Source: Rhizobium tropici CIAT 899 (GTDB lineage: Bacteria > Pseudomonadota > Alphaproteobacteria > Rhizobiales > Rhizobiaceae). From it: a stretch of 64,000 bases of DNA. A program made the position numbers and the translations under genes. The notes under the pieces are model-generated. The model did no database searches, was not told the origin of the DNA, and saw nothing but the letters and a program-made list of their open reading frames with translations. Position 1 is the first letter of the stretch. Each line of letters starts with the position of its first letter. Location: the NCBI RefSeq assembly GCF_000330885.1, contig NC_020059.1, positions 1,539,001-1,603,000 on the forward strand, given 5' to 3'. Positions 18,185-27,188 of this stretch are shown one piece after another.

Positions 18185-19312
18185 ATGAAGATTATGAGAA
18201 GCATTCAGGGCCGGGTTTGCGCCCGACTGACGATCGCAGCGCTGATCGCCATCGGCATGTCGGGCGAAGCTCAATTGGCCAGTGCGGCTTCCGAACATCA
18301 GCGGCTCAACGAACCAGTTAAGGAGATCGCGGATCAGCGCCTGCTCCTCGACACGCCTGATGGCAAAGGGGAGTTGCCGGTCTATGCGGATCATGCGATC
18401 GAAGCGGCATCGCCCGATGTGACGAAGGTGCTGATCATAATTCATGGCACGCTCCGAAATGCCGATGCCTACTACGCAGCCGGAGAGGAGCTGCTCGCAA
18501 AGGCCGGCGATATCGCCGACGGTACGATGGTGGTTGCGCCGCAATTCCTGATAAGGCCCGATGTGGATGCGTTTTCGCTGAGTGCGCAGACGCTCGCCTG
18601 GACGCAAAATGGCTGGAAAGGCGGTGAAGCCGCGCGTCAGCCGGCGCCGATCAGTTCTTTTGCCGCGCTTGATGCCCTGCTCAAGCATTTCGCCGATCGT
18701 CGGTTGTATCCGTCTCTGAAGACCATCGTCGTGATGGGACATTCGGCGGGAGCGCAATTGGTCCAGCGTTATGCCGTGGCCGGAAGAGAGATCGAAGATT
18801 TGACGAGCGCCGGCATCTCCGTCCGCTACCTCGTCGCCAATCCCTCGAGCTATCTTTATTTCGACAACGAACGACCGGCCTTGCAAGATCAGCAGGCCGG
18901 ATTGGCGTCATGCCCGAAGGCGGTGCAATGGCGATATGGTCTGACCGGCGCACCGCCTTACGTGTCCACACAGGATCCGAAACTCCTCGAAACCAGATAT
19001 GCCGCGCACAATGTCGTCTATCTGCTGGGGCAGGCAGACACGAACCCCTACACCCATTTCATCGATCGCTCCTGCGGAGCAATGGCGCAGGGACCCTATC
19101 GGCTCGCGCGCGGGCTGACCTATTTCGACTATATGAGAAAGCGGCATCCATCCGACCTCAATCAGAAGGTCGTCGAGGTGCCGGGCGTGGGACATGATGA
19201 CGAAGCGATGTTTACATCGGATTGCGGCATTGCTGTTCTGTTCGATCGCCCGGTGCCGCAAGCCTGCCCGGTTATCGATGCGACTGCAAAACTATCCGGA
19301 GCGGTGCCGTAA
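18185..19312 (+). CDS. Secreted alpha/beta hydrolase
   Basis: The protein is 375 residues from the ATG at 18185, chosen because it gives a proper signal peptide (basic MKIMRSIQGRVCAR, hydrophobic core, cleavage near LASAAS). The hydrolase fold is visible as VLIIIHGTLRNADAYY (oxyanion HG), nucleophile elbow VVMGHSAGAQLV, and a late histidine in VPGVGHDDEAMF. Five or more cysteines in the exported part could form disulfides. It is likely a periplasmic or extracellular esterase-like enzyme; substrate unknown. The gene stands alone between the ABC-F gene and the convergent acyltransferase. Confidence 0.82.
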   Translation: MKIMRSIQGRVCARLTIAALIAIGMSGEAQLASAASEHQRLNEPVKEIADQRLLLDTPDGKGELPVYADHAIEAASPDVTKVLIIIHGTLRNADAYYAAGEELLAKAGDIADGTMVVAPQFLIRPDVDAFSLSAQTLAWTQNGWKGGEAARQPAPISSFAALDALLKHFADRRLYPSLKTIVVMGHSAGAQLVQRYAVAGREIEDLTSAGISVRYLVANPSSYLYFDNERPALQDQQAGLASCPKAVQWRYGLTGAPPYVSTQDPKLLETRYAAHNVVYLLGQADTNPYTHFIDRSCGAMAQGPYRLARGLTYFDYMRKRHPSDLNQKVVEVPGVGHDDEAMFTSDCGIAVLFDRPVPQACPVIDATAKLSGAVP

Positions 19313-19402
19313 GTTTTCTCGAATGGTCGATCCCCATCGCGAGCACATGCAGGTGGTGAGGCTTCTGGGGTTTATCGTGATCCGGCCATCCACTTTCATG
19401 CT

Positions 19403-20401
19403 TCAGTTGCGATAGGCCGGCCGCGGGCGCGACGATCGCATTTTTCGCTGTATCGGGCGCTCGATGCCCAAGTAGAAAACGATAGCAAAGGCCAGCGAAC
19501 CCAATGCGATCGGCATCGGCTGCATATCGTGCGGCACCCCGAGGCGCAAAAGCAGCGCCGTGACCAGGATGCCCGTCAGGACGTGCCAGACATAGATGGA
19601 ATAGGAAGCATCCCCCAGGAAATGCAGGAATGCCAGCTGCGGCACGCCTCGCTCCCGCTCCGCAAAAACTGCGCCGGATAACAGCAGCATCGACGGCAAA
19701 CCCCAGCGCACGGCGCGTTCCAGATGGATCAGCGGGTCACTCGCGACCAGCAGCACGACCCCGATGATCATCAAGCCAATGGCGACGCGAAAGGGCAGGC
19801 GATATCCTTGCTTCCACAGATGCCCGATGACGATTCCAGCGGCAAATTCCAGAATGATCGGCTGCGTAAAAATACTGGCATATCCAGAGGGCAGCAGGAA
19901 ATGCGCAACGACCACGGCCCCCAGGATCACGATCAGGAACCATAGCCGACGGAACTCCGGCAGGAGCAATGAAACCGAAAAGATAAGATAGAAGAACATC
20001 TCGTAGGACAGGGTCCAGCCCTGTTCGACGACGGGTTGGAGCGCTTCATCCTTGACGATAGGCACGAAAAACAACGAGCCCAACAGATTACCGACGCTCG
20101 AATTCGTGTCGAAGAAGAATTGCGGTTTCAACACGGCCACGGCGAATGTTACCGATGTCGCAATCCAGTAAAGCGGCACGATCCTGATGATCCGGCGCCA
20201 CATGAACTCCTGCGGGCCGATCGGTTTTCCAACCGTCGTAACCCACATGATGAAGCCGCTGATGACGAAGAATATATCGACGCCCGCCGCTCCGATCTTG
20301 AAGTTCAGGCCGTATGTTTCGCTCACATGGAAGCAAAGGACGGCGATCGCCGCGATGGCGCGCAGATACTGGATGCTCTTGATATCGTTGCCGGTTTTCA
20401 G
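19403..20401 (-). CDS. Acyltransferase 3 family membrane protein with non-standard start
   Basis: The protein is a multi-TM acyltransferase of the OafA/ExoZ/NodX type, which O-acetylates surface polysaccharides. The family N terminus is SIQYLRAIAAIAVLCFHV, with the active-site histidine, followed by AGVDIFFVISGFIMW. That block lies upstream of the first GTG (20326), so the true start is further out. Between the upstream stop (20453-20455) and this block there is no ATG, GTG or TTG. An AGGAGG site sits seven bases before a CTG at 20401 (and four before an ATC), so I place the start there, giving about 332 residues. Confidence 0.75.
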   Translation of the reverse strand: MKTGNDIKSIQYLRAIAAIAVLCFHVSETYGLNFKIGAAGVDIFFVISGFIMWVTTVGKPIGPQEFMWRRIIRIVPLYWIATSVTFAVAVLKPQFFFDTNSSVGNLLGSLFFVPIVKDEALQPVVEQGWTLSYEMFFYLIFSVSLLLPEFRRLWFLIVILGAVVVAHFLLPSGYASIFTQPIILEFAAGIVIGHLWKQGYRLPFRVAIGLMIIGVVLLVASDPLIHLERAVRWGLPSMLLLSGAVFAERERGVPQLAFLHFLGDASYSIYVWHVLTGILVTALLLRLGVPHDMQPMPIALGSLAFAIVFYLGIERPIQRKMRSSRPRPAYRN

Positions 20402-20774
20402 GATGGTGCCTCCTGCGACTGGACTACTATCGCTGATGCCCTGATGGCCGATTTAGCAATAGAATGCGTCGAAAGGCCGGATACTCATGCGAAATGGCTT
20501 GGAGTACGGCAGATATGGCTGGTGGCAACAATTTCAATCAAAATGGATGATATTCCGCCATTTCGTGTTCGAAATCGGGCATTTCGGATGCGGGGCTATG
20601 GCGCGTATAGTTCAAGGCTTCTCTTGATACGGAGTTCCGATGTACAGCGCCGCCCGAGGGGCATGGGCGGTTTACATAATAGTTTCAGCCCCAAGCAGAA
20701 ACGCCTGGGGCTGATTTTGGCTCCCATATCTGACTAACCAGATCTTGTTTGGTCGGTGCTAGACGGCTTAAAGA
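20402..20774. other. Non-coding region with hairpin
   Basis: About 370 bases between the acyltransferase start and the orphan gene end. It contains a hairpin at 20685-20714 pairing TCAGCCCCA with TGGGGCTGA around a partly paired loop, a plausible terminator for the minus-strand orphan gene, though T-runs are weak on both strands. The rest appears AT-richer than the neighbours, and no gene is supported. Confidence 0.45.
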
Positions 20775-21431
20775 TCACAGATGAGGCGATGGCGCTTCCG
20801 GACCGATTGATAGCCCAAGTTCATTCCGCGCAACCTCAAATTGGTTGTCCAGGAACTCCAGCAGCTTCTCTCCGAGGAGCGCAAGCTCCCTATCCGCTTC
20901 CGACCACTTATAGATAGAGCCATCCTGCAGCGAGAGGACGGCGAAATCGTCAGGCCTATTTTCAAGAGGGTAACGCGTAGCAACCGTGCTGAGCGCTGCT
21001 CTCACCAACTGGCCACTTAGACGAAACTGAGTATTCCAGAGATGGACCGCGGTGCGACGCCCCTCTATTTCAAGGAGAAAGTTGGGCGTGAATTCCACCT
21101 TATAGAGCCCCTTCGGGCTTGGGAAGAGGAGGCCTTTGGTGGTTTCAATTGCGCCGGAGTTCTGCTGCTTCCATTCGAAGAAACGCTTGAGCCCACGCCG
21201 CGCCGACTCTCGCTCGGAAAGTTTTGTAATTTCAGACGTTGAATCGAATACCTGTTGAAAGGAAAGCTCGCCGAACGCGATCTGCTGCACCCTCAATCTA
21301 AGACTCTTATGGTAGTCGTATCCACCTTTGTTGGGCCGATATCGATCTCGCACGAGGCGCTTTTGTGGCTTCGGGTTAGCGTTAAGGAGTTTCAGAAATG
21401 CTGAAAATCCGAATTTAGGAATCTGAGCCAT
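20775..21431 (-). CDS. Orphan hypothetical protein
   Basis: A 218-residue soluble-looking protein starting MAQIPKFGFSAFLKLLNANP with AAGGATG just upstream. It is rich in Arg, Glu and Leu (QKRLVRDRYRPNKGGYDYHK; ARRGLKRFFEWKQQNSG) and contains ALSLQDG-like strands later, but no signal, TM or catalytic motif that I can name. Codon usage and base composition look less G+C-biased than the neighbours. Its flanks are gene-poor with several palindromes, which fits acquired DNA. It may belong to a mobile or defence-related family; I cannot identify it. Confidence 0.6.
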   Translation of the reverse strand: MAQIPKFGFSAFLKLLNANPKPQKRLVRDRYRPNKGGYDYHKSLRLRVQQIAFGELSFQQVFDSTSEITKLSERESARRGLKRFFEWKQQNSGAIETTKGLLFPSPKGLYKVEFTPNFLLEIEGRRTAVHLWNTQFRLSGQLVRAALSTVATRYPLENRPDDFAVLSLQDGSIYKWSEADRELALLGEKLLEFLDNQFEVARNELGLSIGPEAPSPHL

Positions 21432-21563
21432 CGCTCATCCTTTTCGTTGATAAACGCCGAAACCCAACTCGACTCTCGTACGCGACTCTCCATATAATCA
21501 CCTTGCCACAGGGCGGAGAACGTTACTTCGCCTCACGAATGGTTTCAGCTTATTCGTGATCGC

Positions 21564-21593
21564 AAAAGCCGAATCCAGTAGGATTCGGCTTTT
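21564..21593. terminator. Perfect palindromic hairpin with T/A flanks
   Basis: AAAAGCCGAATCC and GGATTCGGCTTTT form a perfect 13-bp stem with an AGTA loop. It has the A-rich and T-rich ends of a bidirectional intrinsic terminator. No plus-strand gene lies just upstream, so it either ends nrdJ transcription coming from the right or an unseen small RNA. Confidence 0.6.
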
Positions 21594-21666
21594 GTATTTC
21601 CAAGCCGCGTCACCGCAGCATCCTTCAATTTACCTCTCCTCAAGATTCTTGGTTTGTTCCTGGTTG

Positions 21667-21697
21667 GATTTTCCGGACAGATTCTGTCCGGAAAATC
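21667..21697. repeat. Perfect 15-bp inverted repeat
   Basis: GATTTTCCGGACAGA is followed by one base and its exact reverse complement TCTGTCCGGAAAATC. A single-base centre is too tight for a good RNA loop, so a protein-binding dyad is possible, though the inner bases could open to form a hairpin. It lies about 105 bases beyond the nrdJ stop. No similar copy was seen elsewhere in the window. Confidence 0.5.
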
Positions 21698-21802
21698 TAG
21701 CTGATATTGAAACCGGATTGGCAAGCTTACGATCCGTGTAGTCCTTATCCGGATGCATTTCCTACCGGGCGGATGGCCGCCCAGAGTAATACCTTGTCGT
21801 GG

Positions 21803-24800
21803 TCAGCTGCAGCCGCTCGTTGCCCCACACGTGTCGCACTTCTCGCAAGTTCCATTCCGGACCATCGTGAAGTTCTGGCACTCGGTGCACATGTTGCCGG
21901 TGTAGCCCTGCATGATGGAGCGGGCGCGCCGTTCTGATTCCAGCTTCTTCGCTTCCGTCTTGGCATTTGCAGCTTCGCTTGCTGCGTTATCGCTGAAGAG
22001 GCCCGTCGCGGATTCGGAGATAACTTCCTCTGCGATCTCTTCGGCCAGTTCCTTGGCACGCTCCTCATAGTCGCGCTTGAAGGCGACGACTTCGGAGGTC
22101 GAGACGGAGCTTGTCGGCTCCAGCTTGCGGACCGTGTTGCCAGCAAAGGCGGTTACGGTCGAGAGCGAGGCGGCGCGGGCAGGGGCAGCCGTTGCTGAAC
22201 CCTTGGCGTCTGCCGAACGCTCGCCCGATGTCGGAACCAGCGTCGGCTTGTAGCCGCGGGTCAGGCCCTTGGAGACGACATCGGCCTTGCCTTCGGAAAC
22301 ACCGCGGCCGAGCGCCGTGTTGTTGAAGTCGGACGTGTCGACATGGGCAAGATCGTGGCGGCCGAGATAGGAGATCGCCAGTTCGCGGAACACGTAGTCG
22401 AGGATCGACGTGGCGTTCTTGATGGCGTCATTGCCAGTCACGATGCCGGCCGGCTCGAACTTGGTGAAGGTGAAGGCATCGACATATTCCTCGAGCGGCA
22501 CGCCATACTGCAGGCCGAGCGAGACGGAGATCGCGAAGTTGTTGATGAAGGCGCGCAGAGCCGAGCCTTCCTTGTTCATGTCAAGGAAGATTTCGCCGAG
22601 ACGACCGTCGTCATATTCGCCGGTGCGCAGGAAGATCGTGTGTCCGCCGATCTTGGCCTTCTGGGTGTAACCCTTGCGGCGACCGGGAAGCTTTTCCTGC
22701 GTGCGGATGACCTTCTCGATGACGCGCTCGACGATCTTTTCCGTGATGGTGACGGCCTGTGCGGCTGCCGGAGCCTGCAGGAATTCCTCCAGCGCATCCT
22801 CGTCGCTGTCATCCTCGATCAGCGAGGCGTTCAGCGGCTGGCTGAGCTTGGAGCCGTCGCGATAGAGCGCGTTGGCCTTGAGGCCGAGCTTCCAGGACAG
22901 CATGTAGGCGTTCTTGCAATCCTCGACGGTTGCTTCGTTGGCCATGTTGATCGTCTTGGAGATGGCGCCCGAGATGAACGGCTGTGCTGCCGCCATCATC
23001 CGGATGTGGCTTTCGACCGAGAGGTAACGCTTGCCGATCTTGCCGCAGGGGTTGGCGCAATCGAAGACAGCCAGATGTTCGTTCTTCAGGAACGGCGCGC
23101 CTTCCAGCGTCATCGCACCGCAGACATGGATGTTGGCGGCTTCGATGTCTTTCTTGGAGAAGCCGAGATGGTCGAGCAGGTTGAAGCTCATGTCGGCCAT
23201 CTGCTCGTCGGACACCTTCAGAGTGCCCTTCAGGAAGTCGGCGCCGAGCGTCCACTGGTTGAAGACGAACTTGATGTCGAAGGCGCTCTTGAGAGCGGCG
23301 TTGACGGCATCGACCTTCTCGGCCGTGAAGCCCTTGGCCTTCAACGTCGACGGGTTGATGGCCGGAGCCTGGTTCAGGTTGCCGTGGCCGACAGCGTAGG
23401 CCTCGATCTCGGCGATCTGGCTTTCGGAATAGCCGAGTGTGCGCAACGCTTCCGGAACGGCGCGGTTGATGATCTTGAAGTAGCCGCCGCCGGCGAGCTT
23501 CTTGAACTTCACCAGGGCGAAGTCCGGCTCGATGCCGGTTGTGTCGCAATCCATGACGAGACCGATCGTGCCGGTCGGCGCGATCACGGTTGCCTGGGCG
23601 TTGCGGTAGCCGTGCTTTTCGCCGAGTTCCAGCGCCTTGTCCCAGGCAGCCTTGGCATGGGCGACGAGATCCTGGTCCGGATTGTCGGAGTGGACCAGCG
23701 CCACCGGATTGACCGACAGGTTCTCATAGCCCGAGGTCTCGCCGTAAGCGGCGCGACGATGGTTGCGGATGACGCGCAGCATGTTTTCGCGGTTCGGCTT
23801 GAACATCGGGAAGGTTCCGAGTTCGGAGGCCATTTCGGCCGAGGTCGCATAGGCGACACCGGTCATGATCGCGGTCAGCGAGCCGGCAATAGCGCGGGCT
23901 TCGTCCGAGTCGTAGGGAATGCCCGACGACATCAGCAGGCCGCCGATATTGGCGTAGCCGAGGCCGAGCGTGCGGTATTCATAGGAAAGTTCGGCGATGC
24001 GGCGCGAGGGGAACTGCGCCATCATCACGGAAACTTCGAGAACGACGGTCCAGAGGCGAACGGCGTGTTCGTAATCGGCAATGTTGATGCGCTTCGTCGC
24101 TGCGTCCTTGAAGGTCATCAGGTTCAGCGAAGCGAGGTTGCAGGCCGTGTCGTCGAGGAACATGTATTCCGAGCACGGGTTGGACGCGCGGATCGGGCCG
24201 GCAGCCGGGCTGGTGTGCCAGTCGTTCATCGTCGTGTTGAAGTGCAGACCCGGATCGGCCGATGCCCAGGCGGCGTAGGAGATGGATTCCCAGAGGTCGC
24301 GGGCCTTCAGCGTCTTGACGACCTTGCCGTCCTTGCGGGCGGTCAGGCTCCAGTCGCCATCATTCTCGACGGCGCGCAGGAAGTCATCCTTGATCGAAAC
24401 CGAGTTGTTGGAGTTCTGGCCCGATACGGTGAGATAGGCCTCCGAATCCCAGTCCGTGTCGTAGGTCTTGAATTCGAGATCCGTATAGCCCTGGCGGGCG
24501 AACTGGATCACGCGCTGGACGTAGTTTTCCGGAACCTGATCCTTCTTGGCAGCGCGGATCTCGCGCTTCAGGGCAGGGTTCTTGGCCGGGTCGAAGCAAT
24601 CGTCATTGTCGCCTTCGCAATTGACCGTCGCCTTCATGATCGCCTTCAGGTGCTTGGCGACGATCTTGGAGCCGGTGACGAGGGCGGCAACCTTCTGCTC
24701 TTCCTTGACCTTCCAGTTGATGTATTCCTCGATATCCGGATGGTCGATGTCGACGACCACCATCTTGGCGGCGCGGCGGGTCGTGCCGCCCGACTTGATG

Positions 24801-25600
24801 GCGCCGGCAGCGCGGTCGCCGATCTTCAGGAAGCTCATCAGGCCCGAGGAGCGGCCGCCGCCGGAGAGCTTTTCGCCCTCACCACGCAGCATCGAGAAGT
24901 TGGAGCCAGTGCCCGAACCGTATTTGAACAGGCGCGCTTCGCGAACCCAAAGGTCCATGATGCCGCCCTCGTTGACGAGATCGTCCTCGACGGACTGGAT
25001 GAAGCAGGCATGCGGCTGCGGATGCTCATAGGCGGACTTGGACTTGGTGAGCTTGCCGGTGAAAGGGTCGACATAATAGTGGCCCTGGCCGGGACCATCG
25101 ATGCCATAGGCCCAATGCATGCCGGTGTTGAACCACTGCGGCGAGTTCGGTGCGACGCGCTGCGTGGCGAGCATATAGGCGAGCTCGTCCTGGAAAGCAG
25201 AGGCGTCTTCCTCCGACGAGAAATAGCCGCCCTTCCAGCCCCAATAGGTCCAGGTGCCGGCGAGGCGATCGAAAACCTGGCGCGCATCGGTTTCCGAGCC
25301 GCTCTGCTGATCCTTGGGCAGATCCTTCATCGCCGCATCGTCGGGCACGGAACGCCACAGGAAGGAAGGAACGTCGTTTTCCTCGACCTTCTTCAGCTTG
25401 GCGGGCACGCCGGCCTTGCGGAAATACTTCTGCGCGAGAATGTCGGCGGCAACCTGCGAGAACTGCGCGGGTACATCGATGTTTTCGAGGCGGAACACGA
25501 TCGAACCGTCAGGATTCTTGATCTCGCTCGTCGCCTTGCGGAATTCGATGTCCGCATAGGGTGACTGGCCGGCCTTCGTAAAACGACGTTCGATGCGCAT
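21803..25600 (-). CDS. nrdJ: Adenosylcobalamin-dependent class II ribonucleotide reductase NrdJ
   Basis: The 1265-residue enzyme reduces ribonucleotides using B12 and needs no separate small subunit. Seen motifs include [40 protein letters not shown] with the active-site cysteine, the finger-loop-like [12 protein letters not shown], and [20 protein letters not shown]. The C terminus carries a zinc-ribbon-like tail ([28 protein letters not shown]), which would hold the redox cysteines. Length matches the long alphaproteobacterial type. The upstream region contains NrdR-box-like sites. It is monocistronic and the largest gene in the window. Confidence 0.97.
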   Translation of the reverse strand: MRIERRFTKAGQSPYADIEFRKATSEIKNPDGSIVFRLENIDVPAQFSQVAADILAQKYFRKAGVPAKLKKVEENDVPSFLWRSVPDDAAMKDLPKDQQSGSETDARQVFDRLAGTWTYWGWKGGYFSSEEDASAFQDELAYMLATQRVAPNSPQWFNTGMHWAYGIDGPGQGHYYVDPFTGKLTKSKSAYEHPQPHACFIQSVEDDLVNEGGIMDLWVREARLFKYGSGTGSNFSMLRGEGEKLSGGGRSSGLMSFLKIGDRAAGAIKSGGTTRRAAKMVVVDIDHPDIEEYINWKVKEEQKVAALVTGSKIVAKHLKAIMKATVNCEGDNDDCFDPAKNPALKREIRAAKKDQVPENYVQRVIQFARQGYTDLEFKTYDTDWDSEAYLTVSGQNSNNSVSIKDDFLRAVENDGDWSLTARKDGKVVKTLKARDLWESISYAAWASADPGLHFNTTMNDWHTSPAAGPIRASNPCSEYMFLDDTACNLASLNLMTFKDAATKRINIADYEHAVRLWTVVLEVSVMMAQFPSRRIAELSYEYRTLGLGYANIGGLLMSSGIPYDSDEARAIAGSLTAIMTGVAYATSAEMASELGTFPMFKPNRENMLRVIRNHRRAAYGETSGYENLSVNPVALVHSDNPDQDLVAHAKAAWDKALELGEKHGYRNAQATVIAPTGTIGLVMDCDTTGIEPDFALVKFKKLAGGGYFKIINRAVPEALRTLGYSESQIAEIEAYAVGHGNLNQAPAINPSTLKAKGFTAEKVDAVNAALKSAFDIKFVFNQWTLGADFLKGTLKVSDEQMADMSFNLLDHLGFSKKDIEAANIHVCGAMTLEGAPFLKNEHLAVFDCANPCGKIGKRYLSVESHIRMMAAAQPFISGAISKTINMANEATVEDCKNAYMLSWKLGLKANALYRDGSKLSQPLNASLIEDDSDEDALEEFLQAPAAAQAVTITEKIVERVIEKVIRTQEKLPGRRKGYTQKAKIGGHTIFLRTGEYDDGRLGEIFLDMNKEGSALRAFINNFAISVSLGLQYGVPLEEYVDAFTFTKFEPAGIVTGNDAIKNATSILDYVFRELAISYLGRHDLAHVDTSDFNNTALGRGVSEGKADVVSKGLTRGYKPTLVPTSGERSADAKGSATAAPARAASLSTVTAFAGNTVRKLEPTSSVSTSEVVAFKRDYEERAKELAEEIAEEVISESATGLFSDNAASEAANAKTEAKKLESERRARSIMQGYTGNMCTECQNFTMVRNGTCEKCDTCGATSGCS

Positions 25601-25766
25601 GGTCCCAATCCTTCATTCGTTGGTGTGCGCCTGCATGAAAACAGGGCGCAAAAATTCTCATTCCGGCATCGCGAATTCAACGCGCAGCCAGCTTCCGATC
25701 CGCTCTTTGACAGGAGGTGTCACCCGGAGATGTCTTTCCTGTATCTTGTGGTGATGGTGGCTGCAA

Positions 25767-25782
25767 ACACTAAATATAGTAT
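25767..25782. promoter_or_regulatory. NrdR-box-like site upstream of nrdJ
   Basis: ACACTAAATATAGTAT matches the NrdR consensus ACACWATATATWGTGT at about 14 of 16 positions. It lies about 170 bases upstream of the nrdJ start. NrdR represses ribonucleotide reductase genes when dATP is high. NrdR itself is not in this window. Confidence 0.55.
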
Positions 25783-26013
25783 TAACAGCTTGTTGCCGCC
25801 AGTCCCCGCATATATTTTTTCGGCAGTCTCGATACCGGCACAAAAACCCTCACGGCGGGCCACCTGCACAGGTGAAACGCCTTGAATCCAAATCCGATTT
25901 CGAATTGAGAACCAGCCCTCGTAACCCCGCCTGGTCCAGTCGCCGCCGCAACGTCGTCCATTAACTTTGAAAGACCCGATTCCGTCAAGGGGTGGTTTGT
26001 AACGGATTGCTAA

Positions 26014-26029
26014 CCACAATATCTTGTGG
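26014..26029. promoter_or_regulatory. Second NrdR-box-like dyad
   Basis: CCACAATATCTTGTGG is a near-palindrome resembling the same NrdR consensus (core ACAATAT, TTGTG). It is about 250 bases upstream of the first box, further than usual for paired NrdR boxes, so it is less certain. Confidence 0.35.
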
Positions 26030-26375
26030 GCTTGCCTGTGGAAACTGGGGAAACGCCAGTAGAGCAAGAGATTCAAGAACTTGAGGGGGGATGCTCGCCC
26101 TTCGTACGACCGTTGGCGCAACAACTATTATCACCGCCGGTGTCGAAAGCGACAAAATTGTGACCGTGACCTGGATACCATTGGCAGCACGGCAAAATCA
26201 TGCCGTAGAGCATCATGATTCGCGTGGAAACCCTTGAATCCCACGCATTCCCATCAAAGCGACGTCCACTAAATCTAGTGGGCGCCGCAGCGCCCACCTC
26301 TATTACCGTTATTCGAATCGGATTTCGGCATCGCCATCAGATCGGGTCTGATTCGCGCTGCCGATAGCCGGCAGG

Positions 26376-26873
26376 TCAGCCACGATGGCCCTTGGCGATC
26401 GGCTCCTGATAGGTGAAGCCCATGTCCCAGGGGAAGTAGATCCAGGTATCCTGGCTAACCTCTGTGATGAAGGTGTCGATCGTGGGAACACCTGTCGGCT
26501 TGGCGTAGACGCAGGCGAAATGCGCCTTCGGCAGCAGGGCGCGAACTTCGAGGGCCGTTTTGCCGGTATCGGTGAGATCGTCGATGACGAGGACGCCTTC
26601 GCCGCCGTTGACCGACAGCTCCGGTGCGATGCCTTTGAGCAGGTTCATTTCGCCCTGGCTGGAATAGTCGTGATAGGAGGCGACACAGACCGTCTCGATC
26701 AGCCGGATATTGAGTTCGCGAGAGATGATGGCGGCCGGCACGAGGCCGCCGCGGGTGATGCAGACGATTGCCTTGAACTCACGGTTGAGGCCGGCAAGCC
26801 GCCAGGCAAGCGCGCGCGCATCGCGATGGAACTGATCCCAGGATACGGGAAAGGCTTTATCGGGCAGGGACAT
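26376..26873 (-). CDS. gpt: Xanthine phosphoribosyltransferase
   Basis: The 165-residue enzyme converts xanthine and guanine to XMP and GMP in purine salvage. It starts [20 protein letters not shown], aligned with the E. coli Gpt N terminus; a longer frame to 26963 adds unrelated residues. Motifs are [17 protein letters not shown], the PRPP-binding [17 protein letters not shown], and the C-terminal [10 protein letters not shown] that contacts the purine base. It is a single minus-strand gene upstream of the nrdJ leader region. Confidence 0.95.
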   Translation of the reverse strand: MSLPDKAFPVSWDQFHRDARALAWRLAGLNREFKAIVCITRGGLVPAAIISRELNIRLIETVCVASYHDYSSQGEMNLLKGIAPELSVNGGEGVLVIDDLTDTGKTALEVRALLPKAHFACVYAKPTGVPTIDTFITEVSQDTWIYFPWDMGFTYQEPIAKGHRG

Positions 26874-26997
26874 GGCAGAAAGCTCCGGGGCATGGAATAA
26901 TGACGCACCGGCAGCGCCGGCGACCCTGAGCAGACCCCGCGCTGGGCGCGGACCAAGAACCAAATCCGGAACGCGATTCGCTTGCTATCTGCTTGAA

Positions 26998-27041
26998 CAG
27001 GATCTCATCCGGGAAAAGCCTGGGCTTTTCGGGATCATGCT
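26998..27041. repeat. Short palindromic repeat common in rhizobia
   Basis: The imperfect palindrome reads GATCTCATCCGGGAAAAGCC then GGGCTTTTCGGGATCATGC. The GATCTCATCC...GGGATCATGC framing is a frequent intergenic repeat in Rhizobium and Agrobacterium genomes, in my recollection. It could fold into a stable hairpin. No copy was seen elsewhere in this window. Confidence 0.6.
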
Positions 27042-27136
27042 CCTTAGACCGCGCGAACGGTTCCCTGGCGGGAATTCTGTCATCGGTCGCTGCTTTCTGC
27101 TGGATTTGCTGGCAAAAGGCAATAGCTGCAAGGGGT

Positions 27137-27164
27137 GCAACCGGTGCACATTCACACCGGTTGC
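27137..27164 (-). terminator. Hairpin downstream of universal stress protein gene
   Basis: GCAACCGGTG and CACCGGTTGC form a perfect 10-bp stem with an 8-base loop, about 25 bases past the universal stress gene stop. There is no T-run on the minus strand, so intrinsic termination is only tentative. Confidence 0.4.
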
Positions 27165-27188
27165 CACAGGAATTGAGTTTTCAGCCGT

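Larger units (their letters stand above)
21432..21802. other. Gene-free region with two palindromes
   Basis: About 370 bases between the orphan gene start and the nrdJ stop codon. It contains a terminator-like palindrome (21564-21593) and a perfect dyad (21667-21697), listed separately. No coding frame in it shows a ribosome site or recognisable content. Confidence 0.5.
25601..26375. other. Long nrdJ upstream region
   Basis: About 775 bases between the nrdJ start and the gpt stop codon, with no convincing gene. It holds two NrdR-box-like sites (listed), a perfect 8-bp hairpin GTGGGCGC/GCGCCCAC at 26278-26297, and a shorter ATCAGA/TCTGAT dyad near 26337. I looked for a cobalamin riboswitch (a GCCACTG B12-box on the minus strand) and saw none. 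Confidence 0.5.
26874..27188. other. Intergenic region with rhizobial palindrome
   Basis: About 315 bases between gpt and the universal stress gene. It contains the common rhizobial palindrome at 26998-27041 and a second hairpin at 27137-27164, both listed. No small gene is supported. Confidence 0.5.

Noticed and set aside
17989..18204. A 71-residue minus-strand frame in the ABC-F/hydrolase gap
   Set aside because: There is no ribosome site or recognisable feature and it overlaps the hydrolase start.
22343..25564. A 1073-residue plus-strand frame opposite nrdJ
   Set aside because: It has no recognisable domains and exists because high-G+C codon usage leaves the antisense frame open; nrdJ on the other strand is unequivocal.
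25601..26375. Cobalamin riboswitch upstream of nrdJ
   Set aside because: I could not find a B12-box core on the minus strand in this region.
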